A program made the translations under genes and the position numbers. This document shows positions 1 through 13,571 of a stretch of DNA of 64,000 nucleotides, piece by piece. The stretch's first letter is position 1. Every line of letters begins with the position of its first letter. The stretch is from Gossypium raimondii (Eukaryota; Streptophyta; Magnoliopsida; Malvales; Malvaceae). Under the pieces are notes generated by a model that saw only the letters and a program-made list of their open reading frames with translations, had not been told where the DNA came from and ran no database searches. Location: NCBI RefSeq assembly GCF_025698545.1, contig NC_068575.1:61947980-62011979 (forward strand), written 5' to 3'.

Positions 1-2681
1 CTGTCATAAAAGCGGTTCCAGCATCAAGACCGCCTGAGAGGACGTAATTGTAACGTTTCCACCATTCCGGTCTGTATTTGAAAACAACAAATCCGGAAAG
101 GAAGCCAACTAGAAGCCAACTCGTGAAGTTTACTGCACTAGCCGGAGGCATCATAGATGTTGCGCCTAAGAGAACCGGCATGTGGATGAGGCGAATCCAT
201 TCTTTATCTGGGAATGCTTTGTGTGCCAGCCATACTAGGAAAGGAGCTAGAGCTCCACCGAGAAAGAACCAATTGACATTCCCGTACTCACCTTCTGTTC
301 CAAATATTCTACGAGGTCCGACAAGTCCCCATATAACAGATGCGTCAAAAAACACGCGGTCCATTGGACAAGTCCATGGACTGTCATGTGGTAACAAGGA
401 AGTATCACAAAGATTGGGAATCTCTTCCATTAGCCACCATGCTGTTATGGTGTATACAAAGACTGCAACAAGTGTTCCAACCATCTGCAAATACCAAATT
501 TGTTAGATATTCAACGATATGTCAGTGATTTTCAGGATTGTAGATGGAGAACTGACCTGTGCTGTGAACATCGATCGAGGTGGAATCTTCATGTAATGGC
601 CAAGTTTGAAGTCTGAAACGAAGGTTAGAGCTTGAACCATGCTTATATATCCATACACCTTGAAGCACATATTAGCAACAGGGTGCTCCGGATACATATA
701 TCCGATCACATATTCGGTAATAATGTTCAAACCTGGAGCCTACGGATGCCAAGAAAAAACAAACCGAAGAGTCAATTTCAGATACAATCAAAGTAACATA
801 TCGATGCAGAGAGAAAAATAGCTTTCCTCTTACCTGATTTGTGGTAGCAGCAATGATACCAATAGGAAGGGTGAAGAATAAAGCAATGGCACAAGCTAAT
901 AATACACCCCACCAAGGCAATTGAAGTGACTCATTATAGTACTCACAAGTGAATAGTATAAGGGCGAGATTCAACACAAGGATCATGGCAAACCACCACG
1001 TTGGGACGGATTTGTACTTCTTCATAAGCCTTGTGTGAATATCGATCTTCTTATTACCTCCGAAAGCGCTTTTGGTTTGTTGCCATAGCTCTCTGCATAT
1101 TGAAACAGGGGAAAAATGAGAAGAGATAAGGTATATATATTATTTTGTTATATGTTACTTTTTAAAGCCAAGAGCTTACCTTCCATCAAATAGCAGGACA
1201 TGGAAAAGTGTTGCAGTTAGGGTAGCAAAACCGAGACCGTAAGTCATAGCAAAGAAAGTACTGAGATGCACTCGACCATTTTGTCCGTAAACCTCCTTGT
1301 CTAGGTGAAAGGATGGATTAACGATGCTCAATATGTCATACGATTCTCCGGTCGACTTGAAAAGTTCACTAGAATAAATAGGGAAGGTTTTGGCTTTGTA
1401 GACATCAAACCAGTATGTGAGTGGCGTCATGACGTACATCACAAGGAAGAAACCGACAGCAATATTGGCAGTAGCAAACCAGGGACTAGCGAGAGGACTC
1501 CCTAGGTATGAGGAAATTGTAGCCCAATCTATGCCGAAAGAACCGATTCCAAGGCCATTCAAGCCCGAGCCGAGTTGTTGGACTAAAACTGACTTGGGAG
1601 CCAACCAACAAACCCAGGAGAAAGATGTCAATGTAGTGAAAAGATAACCAGGGAGGACATAGTATGCAAAGCTGCAAATCAAGACTAGCAGAAAGAATTG
1701 GTTCAGAGTAGTCCCGCCTTTCGGCCTTTCTTCTTTTTCGTGCAAAGCCCTGCAGTTATGATGGATACACGAAATACATAAGCAAACATCGGCCGACAGA
1801 AACAATATTACACGAAAACAAATACCTGAACAAGGAAACCATGACCAAATTAGATGGCCACCACATTTCCCCGGGTTCAACCAGATATTTCCTGAAAATC
1901 CCAGCCCAACCAAACCCCAAAACCTGTAATGAAACACAACAAGAGCAACACTTTATCGTATAAGATACCATGTAAGTACACATATTCAGACATAGGTACG
2001 GGGATATGAACACGACCCTTCGAATTACCACTACACAAGCATATGAACATGTACAATATGAATCATATAAGATGCATATTCCGACATAGGTACAGGATAT
2101 GAGCATGACACTTGGAATTACTTGCCACACGCATATAAAAGAACGCATACAAAACCAATCATTAAAAGGTTTCTAAGCTGAAATTAATGGGAAAAAAAGC
2201 CAAGAAAAAAAACCTGGGTTGTGATCATAACAAGTAAAGCGGGTAGAAATGTGAGCTTCCTCTTATAATAAAGCTTAACAGCACTCAAAATATGAGTAGC
2301 ATAAACAGATCCAGCACCAGAATTTGCAAAAATAGTAATCAAAACATGCTCCTTCATATTGAATGGACCAGGGTTCATTGAAAACTCCAATCTAGTATTC
2401 TCGAAGAACACACGATGCGGCAACGTTTTGGCCATGAGATGGCCGAGTGGCACGACGGCAATCATGGCTGAAATGGAGGAAATAGTCAATGGCATCTTTC
2501 TATACCAAAAGAACTGGTTAACAAATGAAAGAACAATACATGAACTAAGACCCAAAACCCACATCCTAAATGTCACTGCAGGCAAAGTGGGATCATCAGT
2601 TTTGGGCACTGTTATTTCAACTTGTTTAACAGGGCATTCTTCTTCTTCTTCGACCTTGTGCTGTAACTCCATGGCTTCCAT
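1..2681 (-). CDS. Oligopeptide transporter (OPT family), 3' end outside window
   Basis: Proton-coupled carrier of small peptides or metal chelates, expected in the plasma membrane. Six exons join in frame on the minus strand: 2681-2214, 1923-1826, 1749-1180, 1092-834, 739-557 and 484 to beyond base 1, giving about 687 residues of a family usually near 740. Two family signatures are present: NPG at residues 103-105 and KIPPR at about 516-520. Many hydrophobic membrane segments follow a short acidic N-terminus (an EEEEE run). The family-typical opening TDDPTLP lies at residues 28-34. All introns have GT-AG ends and are 72-290 bases long. The start is the first ATG (MEAMEL); a second Met at residue 4 is possible. 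The sequence resembles the peptide-type OPT1/OPT5 branch more than YSL proteins, but the exact subfamily is uncertain. About 50 C-terminal residues lie outside the window. Confidence 0.93.
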
Positions 2682-3028
2682 TTCAGATATTTCCCCCTTT
2701 TCTTCACTTTTTCACCAGAAAAAACTGATGGCAATCTTTAAGAATATTCAAAAGATTCTTAGGGGCAAAAACATGTACACACAGACGTAATGTGAAAGCA
2801 ATAAAAGAAAGGGGAGATTGTTAAAGAAAAATGGGAACAGTGATACAGTTGGGTAGGGTATGTTTAATAAACATTTTTGGTGTGGGTTTTATTTCACAAA
2901 GGCGTTGAGCATTCTCCATTGAAGCTAATGGAAGAGCTAATATATAGTAAGTCAAGTAGGCCACGTTCCTTGGTTTTAGCAAGTTGAAAGAGAGTGTCAG
3001 CGGGGAAGGTATGTACTAGGTGTACGAT
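2682..3028. other. Upstream region of the OPT gene
   Basis: Non-coding 5' flank of the transporter, which is read leftwards. It should hold the 5' UTR and promoter. No further gene is visible. Confidence 0.5.
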
Positions 3029-3627
3029 GGTTAAAATTTTTCACAGTCCCTGTATTTTTTCTACATTTAAAATTTAATCCTCCTACGGTTTAAAATTCAA
3101 ATTTCAGATTTGGATTGTTAATATATTTGTTGGTGTAACTTTCTGAAATATTTAAAAGGGTTAAAATGTGTTATAAATCCCTGTATTCTTCAAATTTTTG
3201 AAATTTAGTCATTGCACTTTTATTTCCAAGATTTTAGTCTTTTACTTTTCAAATTCCAAAACTTAGGTTCAATTGTTATTACTATTAATATTTGTTGTTA
3301 AATTTATTTCAAAATATCACACCAATAAATTAAACAAAAATTTAATAGTATTAACAGATTAGACTTAATTTTAAAATTTAAAAAGTAAAAAGATTAAACC
3401 CTAGAAATAAAAGTATAAGGACTAAATTTCAAAATTTTAAAATGTACAAGAACTTATGATATATTTAAACCTAAAAATATTCATTTGGTAACCATATAAT
3501 AAAAACCATAAATTTAACAGAAAAATTTTAAAGGTGTTAATAATTGAATTTATAGTTTTAAATTTAAAAACTAGAGGTTTAAATTTTAAATGTAGAAAGA
3601 ATACAGGGCTTAAAGCATATTTTAACC
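3029..3627. mobile_element. Mutator-like MITE (outer element)
   Basis: Inverted-repeat element without coding capacity. The left end begins GGTTAAAATTTTTCACAG, and its arm (CCCTGTAT, then CTACATTTAAAATTTAA) is matched in inverse orientation before base 3627. The arms are interrupted by a second, similar element at about 3155-3474. The right end abuts a TA microsatellite (about 3630-3652), so no target duplication can be read. Assignment to Mutator-like MITEs is inferred from the arm style shared with copies elsewhere in the window that have 9-bp duplications. Confidence 0.65.
3155..3474. mobile_element. Nested Mutator-like MITE
   Basis: A second inverted-repeat element inside the outer MITE. 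The left arm reads AGGGTTAAAATGTG and the right end reads inversely as AGGTTTAAATATATC. It is flanked by AAATATTTA at 3146-3154 and AAATATTCA at 3475-3483, an 8/9 match that fits a 9-bp target duplication. It contains no ORF and is therefore younger than the outer element. Confidence 0.6.
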
Positions 3628-4550
3628 ATATATATATATATATATATATATGATAAGATTGAAAAAGAAAATCCAGGAAATTTAATCTAATAAGGAAAAA
3701 AACAAAAAAAAGCCTGAAAAGCTGTTAATAAAAGAGAATCAATTGGAATCTTATGATTTAAAAAGCCAAAAATAAGAATAAATTTCCGCGACTCTTTACT
3801 ACTGTCCAACAAATTGTACCGCAATTAAATGCTAATTTTTTAATATTATTCTCTTTTATAAAAGAAAATTTAAATAGGAACATTGTTGGATCATGGTCAT
3901 CTGTTGAAATATTTGAAAAAGATATATTGTTTGATATACATAATCTTTTTTTTTTAATTTTGATTTTTGTTATGAGATTATCATAAAACTAGGAAATAAA
4001 ATTTAAACAATATCCAAAAAAAATCTTGTCTGGTAAATTTTGAATTGATTTGCAATTTAAATAATAATTTTATTGTATACATGGAATGTTGAAACTTTTA
4101 TTAACGAGATTTATTATTATTATTATTATTATTTTCATTTGGTAACTTTTTAATTTAATTTTACGTTTTATTTGACTTGGATTTTAGGATCACAATAATA
4201 ATAATAATAAAACTTGTTTTAGGGTTTATAAGTAATTTGAGCCGTTAATATCAAATCCTTTAGAGGAAATAATTGATTGTGTAAAATTAAATAGAATAAA
4301 AAATTCCTTTTGGCAATAACAGGTTGGTAAACTTTCATGTACAGTAACTCAAAACTGGAAACAATCTCCACTAAGAAATGACAGAAAACAAAATCCCAAA
4401 ATTAGAAATTTGAATGTCAAAAAAAGGGGTTTGGATAACAAGATTCCTCATGTCCCTTTACCAGGAAATGAAATAATTTTCAAAAAAAGGAAAGGCACTT
4501 ACTAACAAATTAATCGTGTGAACCCCAATGTTAGAGTTTAGCATTGCTTT
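3628..4550. other. AT-rich intergenic DNA
   Basis: A TA dinucleotide run (about 3630-3652), an ATT triplet run near 4112-4133 and otherwise very AT-rich sequence. No gene or further element is recognised. Confidence 0.6.
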
Positions 4551-4957
4551 TAGGGGTGTTCAAACTTCAATTAAAAGCGAATTAACTGACCGAATCGATC
4601 TAATTCGGTTAATCGGTCTGTTAATCAATCTAGTTCGGTCAAAGGTCGATTAGAAGTTTTTTAAAATTTCAATTAACGGTTAATTCGGTTCGAAATCGGA
4701 TAATTAACCGAATTAACCAAACTTAATAAATAATATTACATATAATTTGTATTAGGCTATTACTAGTTCAGTTAATTTGTTTAATACGATCAAATGAACA
4801 TTATAAATTTATTTTCTATTTGTTTTATACTTGTTTTAATAAAAAAATAAAACATATAAATTTCGGTTAATTCGGTTAACCAATTTTTTGAAAAAAATTT
4901 AGTTCAGTTAATTCGATTAATACTTATTTGGTTCGGTTAACTGTTTGAACACCCCTG
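4551..4957. mobile_element. hAT-type MITE with CGGTTAATT-rich interior
   Basis: A 407-bp non-autonomous element. The ends are TAGGGGTGTTCAAAC on the left and the inverse of CAGGGGTGTTCAAAC on the right, matching except for the first base. It is flanked by ATTGCTTT (4543-4550) and ATTGCTTC (4958-4965), a 7/8 match to the 8-bp duplication usual for hAT elements. The interior is full of short repeats of the type TTCGGTTAATTCGG on both strands. No coding capacity. Confidence 0.85.
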
Positions 4958-4965
4958 ATTGCTTC

Positions 4966-7900
4966 TCTCATAAGCACTTTTGAGATAAAAACATTGTTAA
5001 ACAAGATACTTTTGAATTTTTCAAAAGTGTTTTTGGGACAAAAAATGCTTTGGAAAAACACTTTTTTAGCCAAAAGTAAAAATAGAAAAATTTTAACTTT
5101 ACTCAAAAGTGAATTTTGATGTAAAAACACTTTTGAAAAGTATTGTTAAATTAGCTCATGCTGAGTTCGAGTCGCAATGATATGATTATGTTAATTATAT
5201 ATATTATTAACTCCTTGATTGATTAGAGAAATTATAAAAAAATATTATTTCACAATCAAATATATATTACCATAATTATTTTTAAAGCATATATATCATT
5301 ATTTATCATATGTTATTTTTAAATATAAATTTATGTTCTAAATATATGATTTCACACATTTACGCATGATAAAATTTCTAATATATATTTATATTAATAT
5401 AATTTTAAATATAAATTGTTAAAATAGATAGGAAATAGTTTTATAGAATATAAATGATGATTTGACACTAAAAATATTGAATTTATTTATATGATTTGTA
5501 GAATTGAGTGTTTGTACATACGATGGAACAAATATAGTATAAATATGAGTGCAAAATAAATACAAATATATATAATTAATTAATTAATACAATGTAGAAT
5601 TTAATTAATACAATAAATCTATACAAAGCGCGTAAACATTGTAACTGTAAAAATGATGAGACTGTAACCCCAACCATTAATGTTCTGAACCAAATGACAA
5701 GAGAGCCTTCCCCAATCGTTGCCGGTATTGCCATTTGAGATTTGACACTGACGCCTTCACCTTTTGTTGCTTTTTCTTCTTCTTAACGTATGCTCTAACG
5801 GCAACGTCTTAATCTCAACCAGACCTATTCATCACTGTACCATTAATCTTCCAATCAGCAGCATTCATCACTGTACCATCCTCTTCTATGAGAAATTATT
5901 TTATGAGCTATTCTCATCACATTGTTTAAGATTTTTTTAATTATTTAACGATATTTTAATAATTTTTTATATTATTAATATATAATGTTAATAATTTTTT
6001 TTTCTTAAACCCGAAATTTAAATCCTAAACCCTATTTTTGAGGCTCGAAAAGATGACAAAAATCTGGATTTATATCTTATCCATTCAATTAAATGGTCCC
6101 TCCAATTTATTTTAATGTTCCACATTTTTATAATCCTTCTAGTCTCTCTAATATAAGCAACTAGGCTTTACCACTTCCTATAATTCTGTGCACTTTTAGA
6201 AATTGGACCGTTTGTATCCAAAAAGAAATTAAAATATTTAATAAAAACAGATCGTTGACTTAAAATTAGACTTTTAATATAATTTTTAAAATAATTCATA
6301 AATCCACATCCTCTGTTTCAAATGAACGTAATTAAAGATCTCCAAGAAATATGATAGGGTTTAGATAACACAAGGTCCCAAAATAAATTTATAAATTAAA
6401 CTCATTTAAAGTGTATATCAGCTTGAACCTCACAAGTAAGGCTCCAACCTAGATTGAACCCGCCCTTTTTTTTAATATATATTTATTTTACTTTCACATA
6501 TTACGTAATTAATATTACATAATAAAATTAAATATATAATGATATAATACTAAGTAAATATGAAAAATATGTTAGCTATATTTAAAATTTTAATAAAAAT
6601 CTAAAATATTAAATACTAAACTAAAAATATATTTCATCATAAATATGAGCAAGTCTAAAACGAGATTGAATTAATCATTTAAAAATATAAAATAGACAAA
6701 CATAAAAAAATACTACTATCGTATATAAACTCAACCCAAACCTTACTCAACCCAACCTCTAGTTTCAACCTCATACATCGCAAGTCATTTACCAATACAC
6801 CAGTGACTGATTGAGACAGCTGATTATCGATTCATTGGTAGAGAGATCGTTTTTTCAATACTAACTAAACGGGAAGTTGAAAGCTATAGTCTTCATCACC
6901 ACATGTTACCAAATGATGATATAGAAGACCAATGAGAGTCTTCATGACTTGCACATGCTAATAATGCAACGTTGTTTGTTGGCAACATTAAAGAAACAAG
7001 AGGGCCTTTTCTAATGGGGTAGATCAACATCCTCCTTGACTAGAGGATCAAAGTCATATAATTGTCGGCTACCTTAGCTTTTTTTTTCTTTCTTTTTCTA
7101 GATTGCTGATAAAATTCCTGAGTGTTTAAAGTCTAAGACTTCACTGGAACTAAGCTGAAGACTAAGCCTTTTAATGTAAAGGGATAATCTCATGGATTAA
7201 AAGTAAATATCCCATGTGAAAAAAATGTCGTAGTCAGGGAAAATAAGATTTGTATGATCATTCCAAGAATCTCATCAATTTCAGTTCAGTTGATTATATC
7301 AGCCAACACTCGTGAAACCAAAGAAAAACATCAGATAAAAAACTATGCCACTTGGGCTCCAGCTTAAGTGTTCTATGCAGATATGTTCTATTTTTTTTGG
7401 AAGATCTTGGAGGGGTTATAGTCAACGTCTATATATGCATCAAACATGGATGAGCACTTCGAGAAAAATGAATAGTCAAAAAACATAAAATTCGGAACGC
7501 TATTGATATAGAAAGCTGGGTTTACAAACTACCAAGTAAATAATAGCTATGAATAGAGTCTAAGCCGATTGAATATTAACTTGGTTGCCATTGACATTGT
7601 TGCCGGCGCAAGAGGACGTAGATTCAAGCGCACTCAAGTGTGTCTTATCCCCGTATTTACAGGTTAAGGAGAGGTCATGGATAATTCTAAACATTGTATA
7701 AAAAAAAATTTATTGGCTCGTTAATCTAAGGTAGCTCCACAAAAGTAAAAAAAGACACCATCAGTCAGTGTGAGTGCATTAAATTCTATACCACTTCACA
7801 TGCAGACAACCCAGCATTAAACTCCATCTAGTTACTCTTAAACCCTATTCTCGTGTTTTCTCAACCGCCTATGAAGCCTCTGTAGCTGAAACTTTAAAAA

Positions 7901-8926
7901 AACAACATTCACGGTGGGAGAACTTCAGTAGATATAGTACCTGAATACAGTCAACATCAATGCATCACCACCTTTGCAAGCATCCTAAGTCATATATGCC
8001 ACCAAGACCATCAACAGGTTAAAAGGAAGGAACATTTATTGCCATAAAACACATTGGCAACTACAAACAGTCCTAATTTCTGTATAGAAGAACTAGCCTT
8101 AGTACTTAACCGACTCTTTAAAAGATAAGCATACGGTACTATTCTATCAATACAACTAAACAGCTTCATATTGCTATCCAAAAACAATAATCATCATATC
8201 AACGAAATCTGCTCAGCCATGCCAACACGCTTGAAATACAGCAAAAGTATATCTTGTGCTACTTACTAACTACAGCCTACAGGAAAGGACTATTATTAAG
8301 TTTTTTTGGTGGGTGGTAAAAGCAAATGCAAATGCACATGGCACATCACAATCCCTTCTAAAGAGGCTTCTTTTATTTTATTCATCCATTCTTTTTATTC
8401 AAACTTCATAGAGGGAGAGATGGGGAACTGAACTGCAGAATAGTTTCAAGAAAAATGATTACACACGAAGCTATTTCACCGCACGCCCATTGTTAATCAA
8501 ATATTTCCAGATCATGACTCCTCATTGCAAACCTAAACAAGCATGGAAGAATTCCGTGAAATGCATACGAAGTCGTTTCAAATAATTAAACCAAATACAG
8601 TTCGTTGTTTTCTAGCAGAAAAGAAACACACTCAAATATCTAGCGATTATCCTGGAATTATCGGAAACTACACAACTCGAGTTCATCCTAATGAAATTGA
8701 TCATTCAAAGACTGGTGTAAGGTGTAATTCTTGAAATCACAACGTCGTCGTACCATCCCTCATTATCATAACCTCCCAAATTTGAGCAAATCCTACAGAT
8801 AAGTGTCGTTCCATGATTAAATGTCATCAATCGCTTTATACTGAAATTTCTTATGATACCCATGACCATGAATAGTAAAAGGTCGACTGGATAAAATAAG
8901 TATCAATCACCTGCAAATCGTACAAT
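4966..8926. other. Intergenic region, no recognised gene
   Basis: AT-rich DNA between the hAT MITE and the 3' end of the NSR-like gene. From about 6800 the base composition becomes less skewed, and part of 7000-8900 may be 3' UTR or transcribed flank of the NSR-like gene, but no frame resembles a known protein. Around 5640-5880 a GC-richer patch holds a lysine-rich minus-strand frame of about 40 codons broken by stops; it was not assigned. Confidence 0.5.
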
Positions 8927-11900
8927 TCAGCGCTTGCCACGATGCCCGCCACCTGACCTTGCACCAGGATAGCGAGCAAATTGCAACCTTAGTTTTACCA
9001 AGTCATGGTCATGCTCATCGAATATATAACCTGCAAAATCGAACTTAACTATTTATATCGCACAACTTACCGCGCTTTGAAAGTGTAAGAGAGCTTCATG
9101 ACCCACATGCGATAGGACGTGAACCGTTCAATGAAAAAATTCCATCGATAAAGGTTTACTTTCTCAGAATCCTAACGATGACACAGTGTTCCAGCACATC
9201 CCTGTATCAACGAATGGAAACAATGGAACAGGATTTGGGAAACACAAGCTAGGTTTCAGAAGGCTAACTGCCAGGCTCTTATTTCTCCCTAAAATAGATG
9301 GCAAAACTGTGAAGAATCTGCCTCAAACAGCTTTCTTTTTCCTGATTAATTTTATGAGATGACATCAACATGGCAATGGAAATGGGAAAGGATGAGAAGA
9401 GGCCCAGGATAAATGAATATAGAATTGCAATGTTAGCAAGACCACACAGTATAAAGTGAACAAGAAAGATGATTAGTCAGTGTCACAGTTAGTCCATGCG
9501 ACCAGTTGAGAATCTAACTAACGCAGCCAGTACAAGAAAGACGATCAGTTAAGCTTTTGACTGATGAAGTGAAACTCTTAGTAAGTTGCAGAATTTTGGA
9601 GGATCTAACTAATGCAGGAGACTGGTCTACTCAATTTTCTTGCAAATTTCGACCACCATATTTGCTAGTATCAAATAACATGAAGAAATTCAATATCAAT
9701 GCAGAATGAACTGAAAGGTCCCAACAAAAATCCATGAACAAATTGCAGAGCAGAATGCAAAGATATTATCTCTCCTGTTAACCTCTTTAATTGCTGATAT
9801 AAAGTACATATCGAAAATTTCCCTGAAATCACAGGCCGTCAAACATACATGCTGATGAATTATAACTAATTTGACCAGAGAAAAATCCAAGAACCCCTAA
9901 AAAATGAATGAAAAAAGAAGGGAAACCTAAGCTTGTAATGGAACAATGATGGCTGAGATTCTCTGTTTGAACTGTCCCTTCATAGCATTTATATCATTGA
10001 TTTTATATTTTTAACCAGTCATTCATTGCGAATGAAAGTTGAAACAAGACATAAACTAGTTAACAAAACTGGAACAAGTGAACCAAATGACTCCTTGGTT
10101 TTGAACTTAACCATCTAATTAAATCCCCAAGCACTCAAGGAGCCATTCCTTTGAAAAGAAATCTGGCTACAATCTTCTCTATTCCTATCTCCACTCTCAT
10201 ATCTGATACCCTTACAATTGGATCTTTCTCTAAAACTCACTTGGAAGAAAAAAATTGGACAAAGGAAAAGGGGAAAGAAAAAGGAGGAGGAATCGGAATA
10301 AAACAGGGACTGATTACATAAGCCCCTAGTCTGTGCTTCACTTCACTAGTGCATGCATGGGTGATTGGGTATGTCAGTACCTTCATTTATGGCATAACAA
10401 ATAACATCCATGAAATTTAACCATTTTGATCGGCAAAATACTGGAGACTGAAAAATCCTTGTCAGGCTAACCTTGTAAAGCATCCATTGAAGTAGCAGCA
10501 TGAGATGGGCTTAAAAAATCAACAAAGCAAAGTTTTATTGGATCTCCTCCAGGCTGCAGAAATCATGAATTATCAATGTACTTTTTTTTTTTTTTGAGCA
10601 AACAATGTACTTAATATTTACTCTGAAGTCAAGGCAAAAATAAATAAATTAACTTACATATCTTGGTTCCTTGGTTACAAGTCTCACTTCCTTGTACCCA
10701 ACAAATGGGCGAAAAATATCTGTCAACTGAGTGAAGGAATAAAACTAAAGGGGAAAATTGAAGAAAAAAGAAAAGAATAGAAGAAGCTGAAGCTAAAATT
10801 ATAGCCAATGACAGGATACGAGAAACTTCTCGGCATGTACAATCAGGAGGCAAACCCTCAACAAAAAGAGTACTGGATGCATCAGGAGGAAGGCGAGGTT
10901 CGGGCCTTCCACTACCAAATCCTATAGTCCTATCTTTTATTGTTTGTCCAGGATCAAGACCACCAATACCCACCATTCGAGGATCATCAACAGCACGGCC
11001 GGGCATTCCACCACTCATTGGTCTACCAGACTGACTCCTACTATATGATGACAGTTGCTGGAAGGGTGCTTTTATTTATTAGCTCTATTGATATAATCAT
11101 AAAGAGTATAGAACTTTGGACCTTTATCAGACACAAACATTAAAAAATATATTATATTTTAATACCGTGCTGCGAAGGTAACGATCATAAGATTCTCCGA
11201 TGGAGTCACTATCTCTGGTTGCCCGCATTGTTCTTTTATCATCGTCCCGTGAATAATAACCAGAGAGCTCATGGCCACCAGAGACAACTACAAGATTAAG
11301 CACACATTTCAGCCAGCAAACCACCGAGGAAAGAAGAAGCGAAGAGATGGGATGGGAAGGAGCAACATACTAATCCTATCCAGAGGTCAAAGTACATTAA
11401 GGAAGGAACATAAAGCTGCAGCATATATAGATATGAATATGTGAATGCAAGATCTCTTTCTTCATCACCAACACCAGAGTGCTGATCTCCTCAAACTTTT
11501 GAGGGTTACAATAAGAACAAACTAGCGAATCCGCTAAAAGGGTACCAAGAATCATACAAGACACAATAAAGTTGCTAAAATTGCCAACATGAATGAATTA
11601 AGTACAAAGCATACCAATTAAGCAAGATAGTCACCAAATAGTTTACCAGCATTAAATCTTTTCTCTTTCTGATCAATTTAAGAAACTGATTCTCACCATC
11701 ATTAGAGTGACAGTAATTGGTCAAAAGTTCAGATAGTAAACTGGTTAAGGCTGCATGAATACTTAAATCCTTAACCACACAAAGCAACATGTTCATTCGG
11801 TCATTCAGTATAGAACAGACAAGGGAGTCATCGAGCATTCAGATAGCCAACAATTAATAAATACCAAAGCTTGCTCTATTCCCACAGTACTGGCAAAAGA

Positions 11901-12532
11901 GACAACCATTAGTAATCAAGATCGGTGGTGTGTCAGACACACATGACACAATGGAAAAACACGACCAACCAGTGGTTTTCCAATATTCTCTCTAGCTTCT
12001 AAATCCATGATTACAAATAATCACCCGTGCCAAAAAATGAACCTAATGAAAACGCAATCATGGAAGTGCAACCCAATTATGCTAATGTCCAGATATTACA
12101 AGCAAGCAATTAGCAAATACACACTGAAAAGACCAATTAAACAGCAAACATTGACATTAACACTGGGAATCAATGAAATTTTAGTTCATCAATGCATTAG
12201 AAAGTTGAAATTTCAACTAGGATTTTCAAAAAATCAATCAGCTTAGAGAAAAACAAGAGCATATCAATTATCAACACAAGAAGGATTTCCCTTTTGTTCA
12301 CCTATCCGTGTTTCTCTATCAAGGAGCGAAGGTTAAATTTGCAACATGAAAAAACATATGAAACCCTAAATTGAGAATAGATTAAAAACAAATGGAAGGA
12401 AAACAAAAACAAAAAAGAATAGAAGAAGTCGAATCTACCGTAATCGGAGCGAGGGCGTTTTCCGACGAGAGGAGGGATAGAGGAAGGCGGAGGTTGGCGA
12501 GGGTCACTGTACCTCCAATAAGAATCGGACAT
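8927..12532 (-). CDS. Nuclear speckle RNA-binding protein (NSR/RBP1-like)
   Basis: RRM protein of the plant NSR/RBP1 group, nuclear speckle proteins that bind RNA and modulate alternative splicing, in part through long non-coding RNA. Six coding exons join in frame: 12532-12439, 11287-11166, 11057-10820, 10719-10658, 10553-10472 and 9030-8927, giving 233 residues. The N-terminal half is low complexity with family blocks GKRPRSDY, RDSDSIGESYDRYLRS and VDDPRMVGIGGLD. One RRM follows: RNP2 is TLFVEGLP and the RNP1 region is KLCFVDF, ending in LRLQFARYPGARSGGGHRGK, the usual C-terminus of the group. The RRM is split over four exons. The 1.44 kb intron before the last exon and the 1.15 kb first intron hold no other gene. 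Identification rests on recalled similarity to legume RBP1 and Arabidopsis NSRa/b. Confidence 0.9.
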
Positions 12533-13571
12533 GCTTCTTATCTCTTAGCTTAAGATATATAGTGCAAGAGATGGGAGAGGAAAAAGAAAAAAGAAAAAAA
12601 GAACAAAAATACTTCGATAAAATTAAGCAAGAAACAAAATTTGGAGAAGCTGAATTAAACGACGACGTAATAGGGAGAATGGAGAAACGTGTGTCTATAG
12701 TGGAGTGAGAAAGTTAGTATAAATGATGCTTCTACTCTACTCCATTTCGGTTCTTGTATTTTATTATTTATTATTTATTATAAATTGAATAATATTTTGA
12801 ATGCCAAAATTGAATAATACTTGAAAATATTAGAAAAATGAAAAATTATTAAATAAATGAGAAAACGGAAAATATTTTAAAAATAAAAATGTAAAAAAAG
12901 TTAAACACTTTGTGATATTTAGTAATTCTATAAATATCAATATACTTTCTAGTAATTTTATCTATTAAAAATTATATTCAGTCGTAATAACAGAAATAAT
13001 AGTTTAATTTATAATTAAGTATAATTCAAAATGAATATAAAGTATAATTCAATATTTTGTCGAATTTTATCTATTCATATTTTTATTTATGTTTAATATA
13101 ATAGTAAAAATATTTTTCTTATATTCAAGTAATACACTCTTATTTATAAACTTGGTGAATTTAAATTATAGTAAAAAGTGTAATTTAAGATAATTATAAA
13201 GTATAGTTAAATATTTATTGAATTTTATGTATTAAAATTGTTTTGTCTTTTTATATTATAAATGCATTTTCAATTTAAAGTAAGTAAAAATATATTAAAA
13301 AGTAAATTAAAATTCAATAAATTGGGATGAGATATACTCAATAGGATGTTAAATATATTTTTCTTAAAATTTTTATAACTTCAATGACTATCGTGATCAG
13401 TTCTAATTGTATTATAATAAAAATACCTAATAAACGAAAGACAAATTTAAATAAATTTAGATTCCTGAAAATAATTAAAATTAAATTATATCTAAACAAA
13501 ATAAAAAGGAAACAAACTAAAATATAATCTAATTAAAAAGTAATTACTAATAATATTATTAAAATATCTAA
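12533..13571. other. AT-rich region upstream of the NSR-like gene
   Basis: The 5' flank of the minus-strand NSR-like gene (about 12533-12750) followed by strongly AT-rich DNA with no coding signal. Confidence 0.5.

Noticed and set aside
1305-1647. Plus-strand ORFs overlapping the OPT exons
   Set aside because: Antisense shadows of the transporter coding exons.
5640-5880. Possible minus-strand gene fragment with a Lys-rich frame (KKKKKQQKVK)
   Set aside because: Stops interrupt it upstream, no family was recognised, and a short direct repeat (ATTCATCACTGTACCAT) lies beside it. Too weak to annotate.
8543-8734. Plus-strand ORF of 63 codons downstream of the NSR-like gene
   Set aside because: No recognised similarity and no splice or composition support; probably chance in UTR-like DNA.
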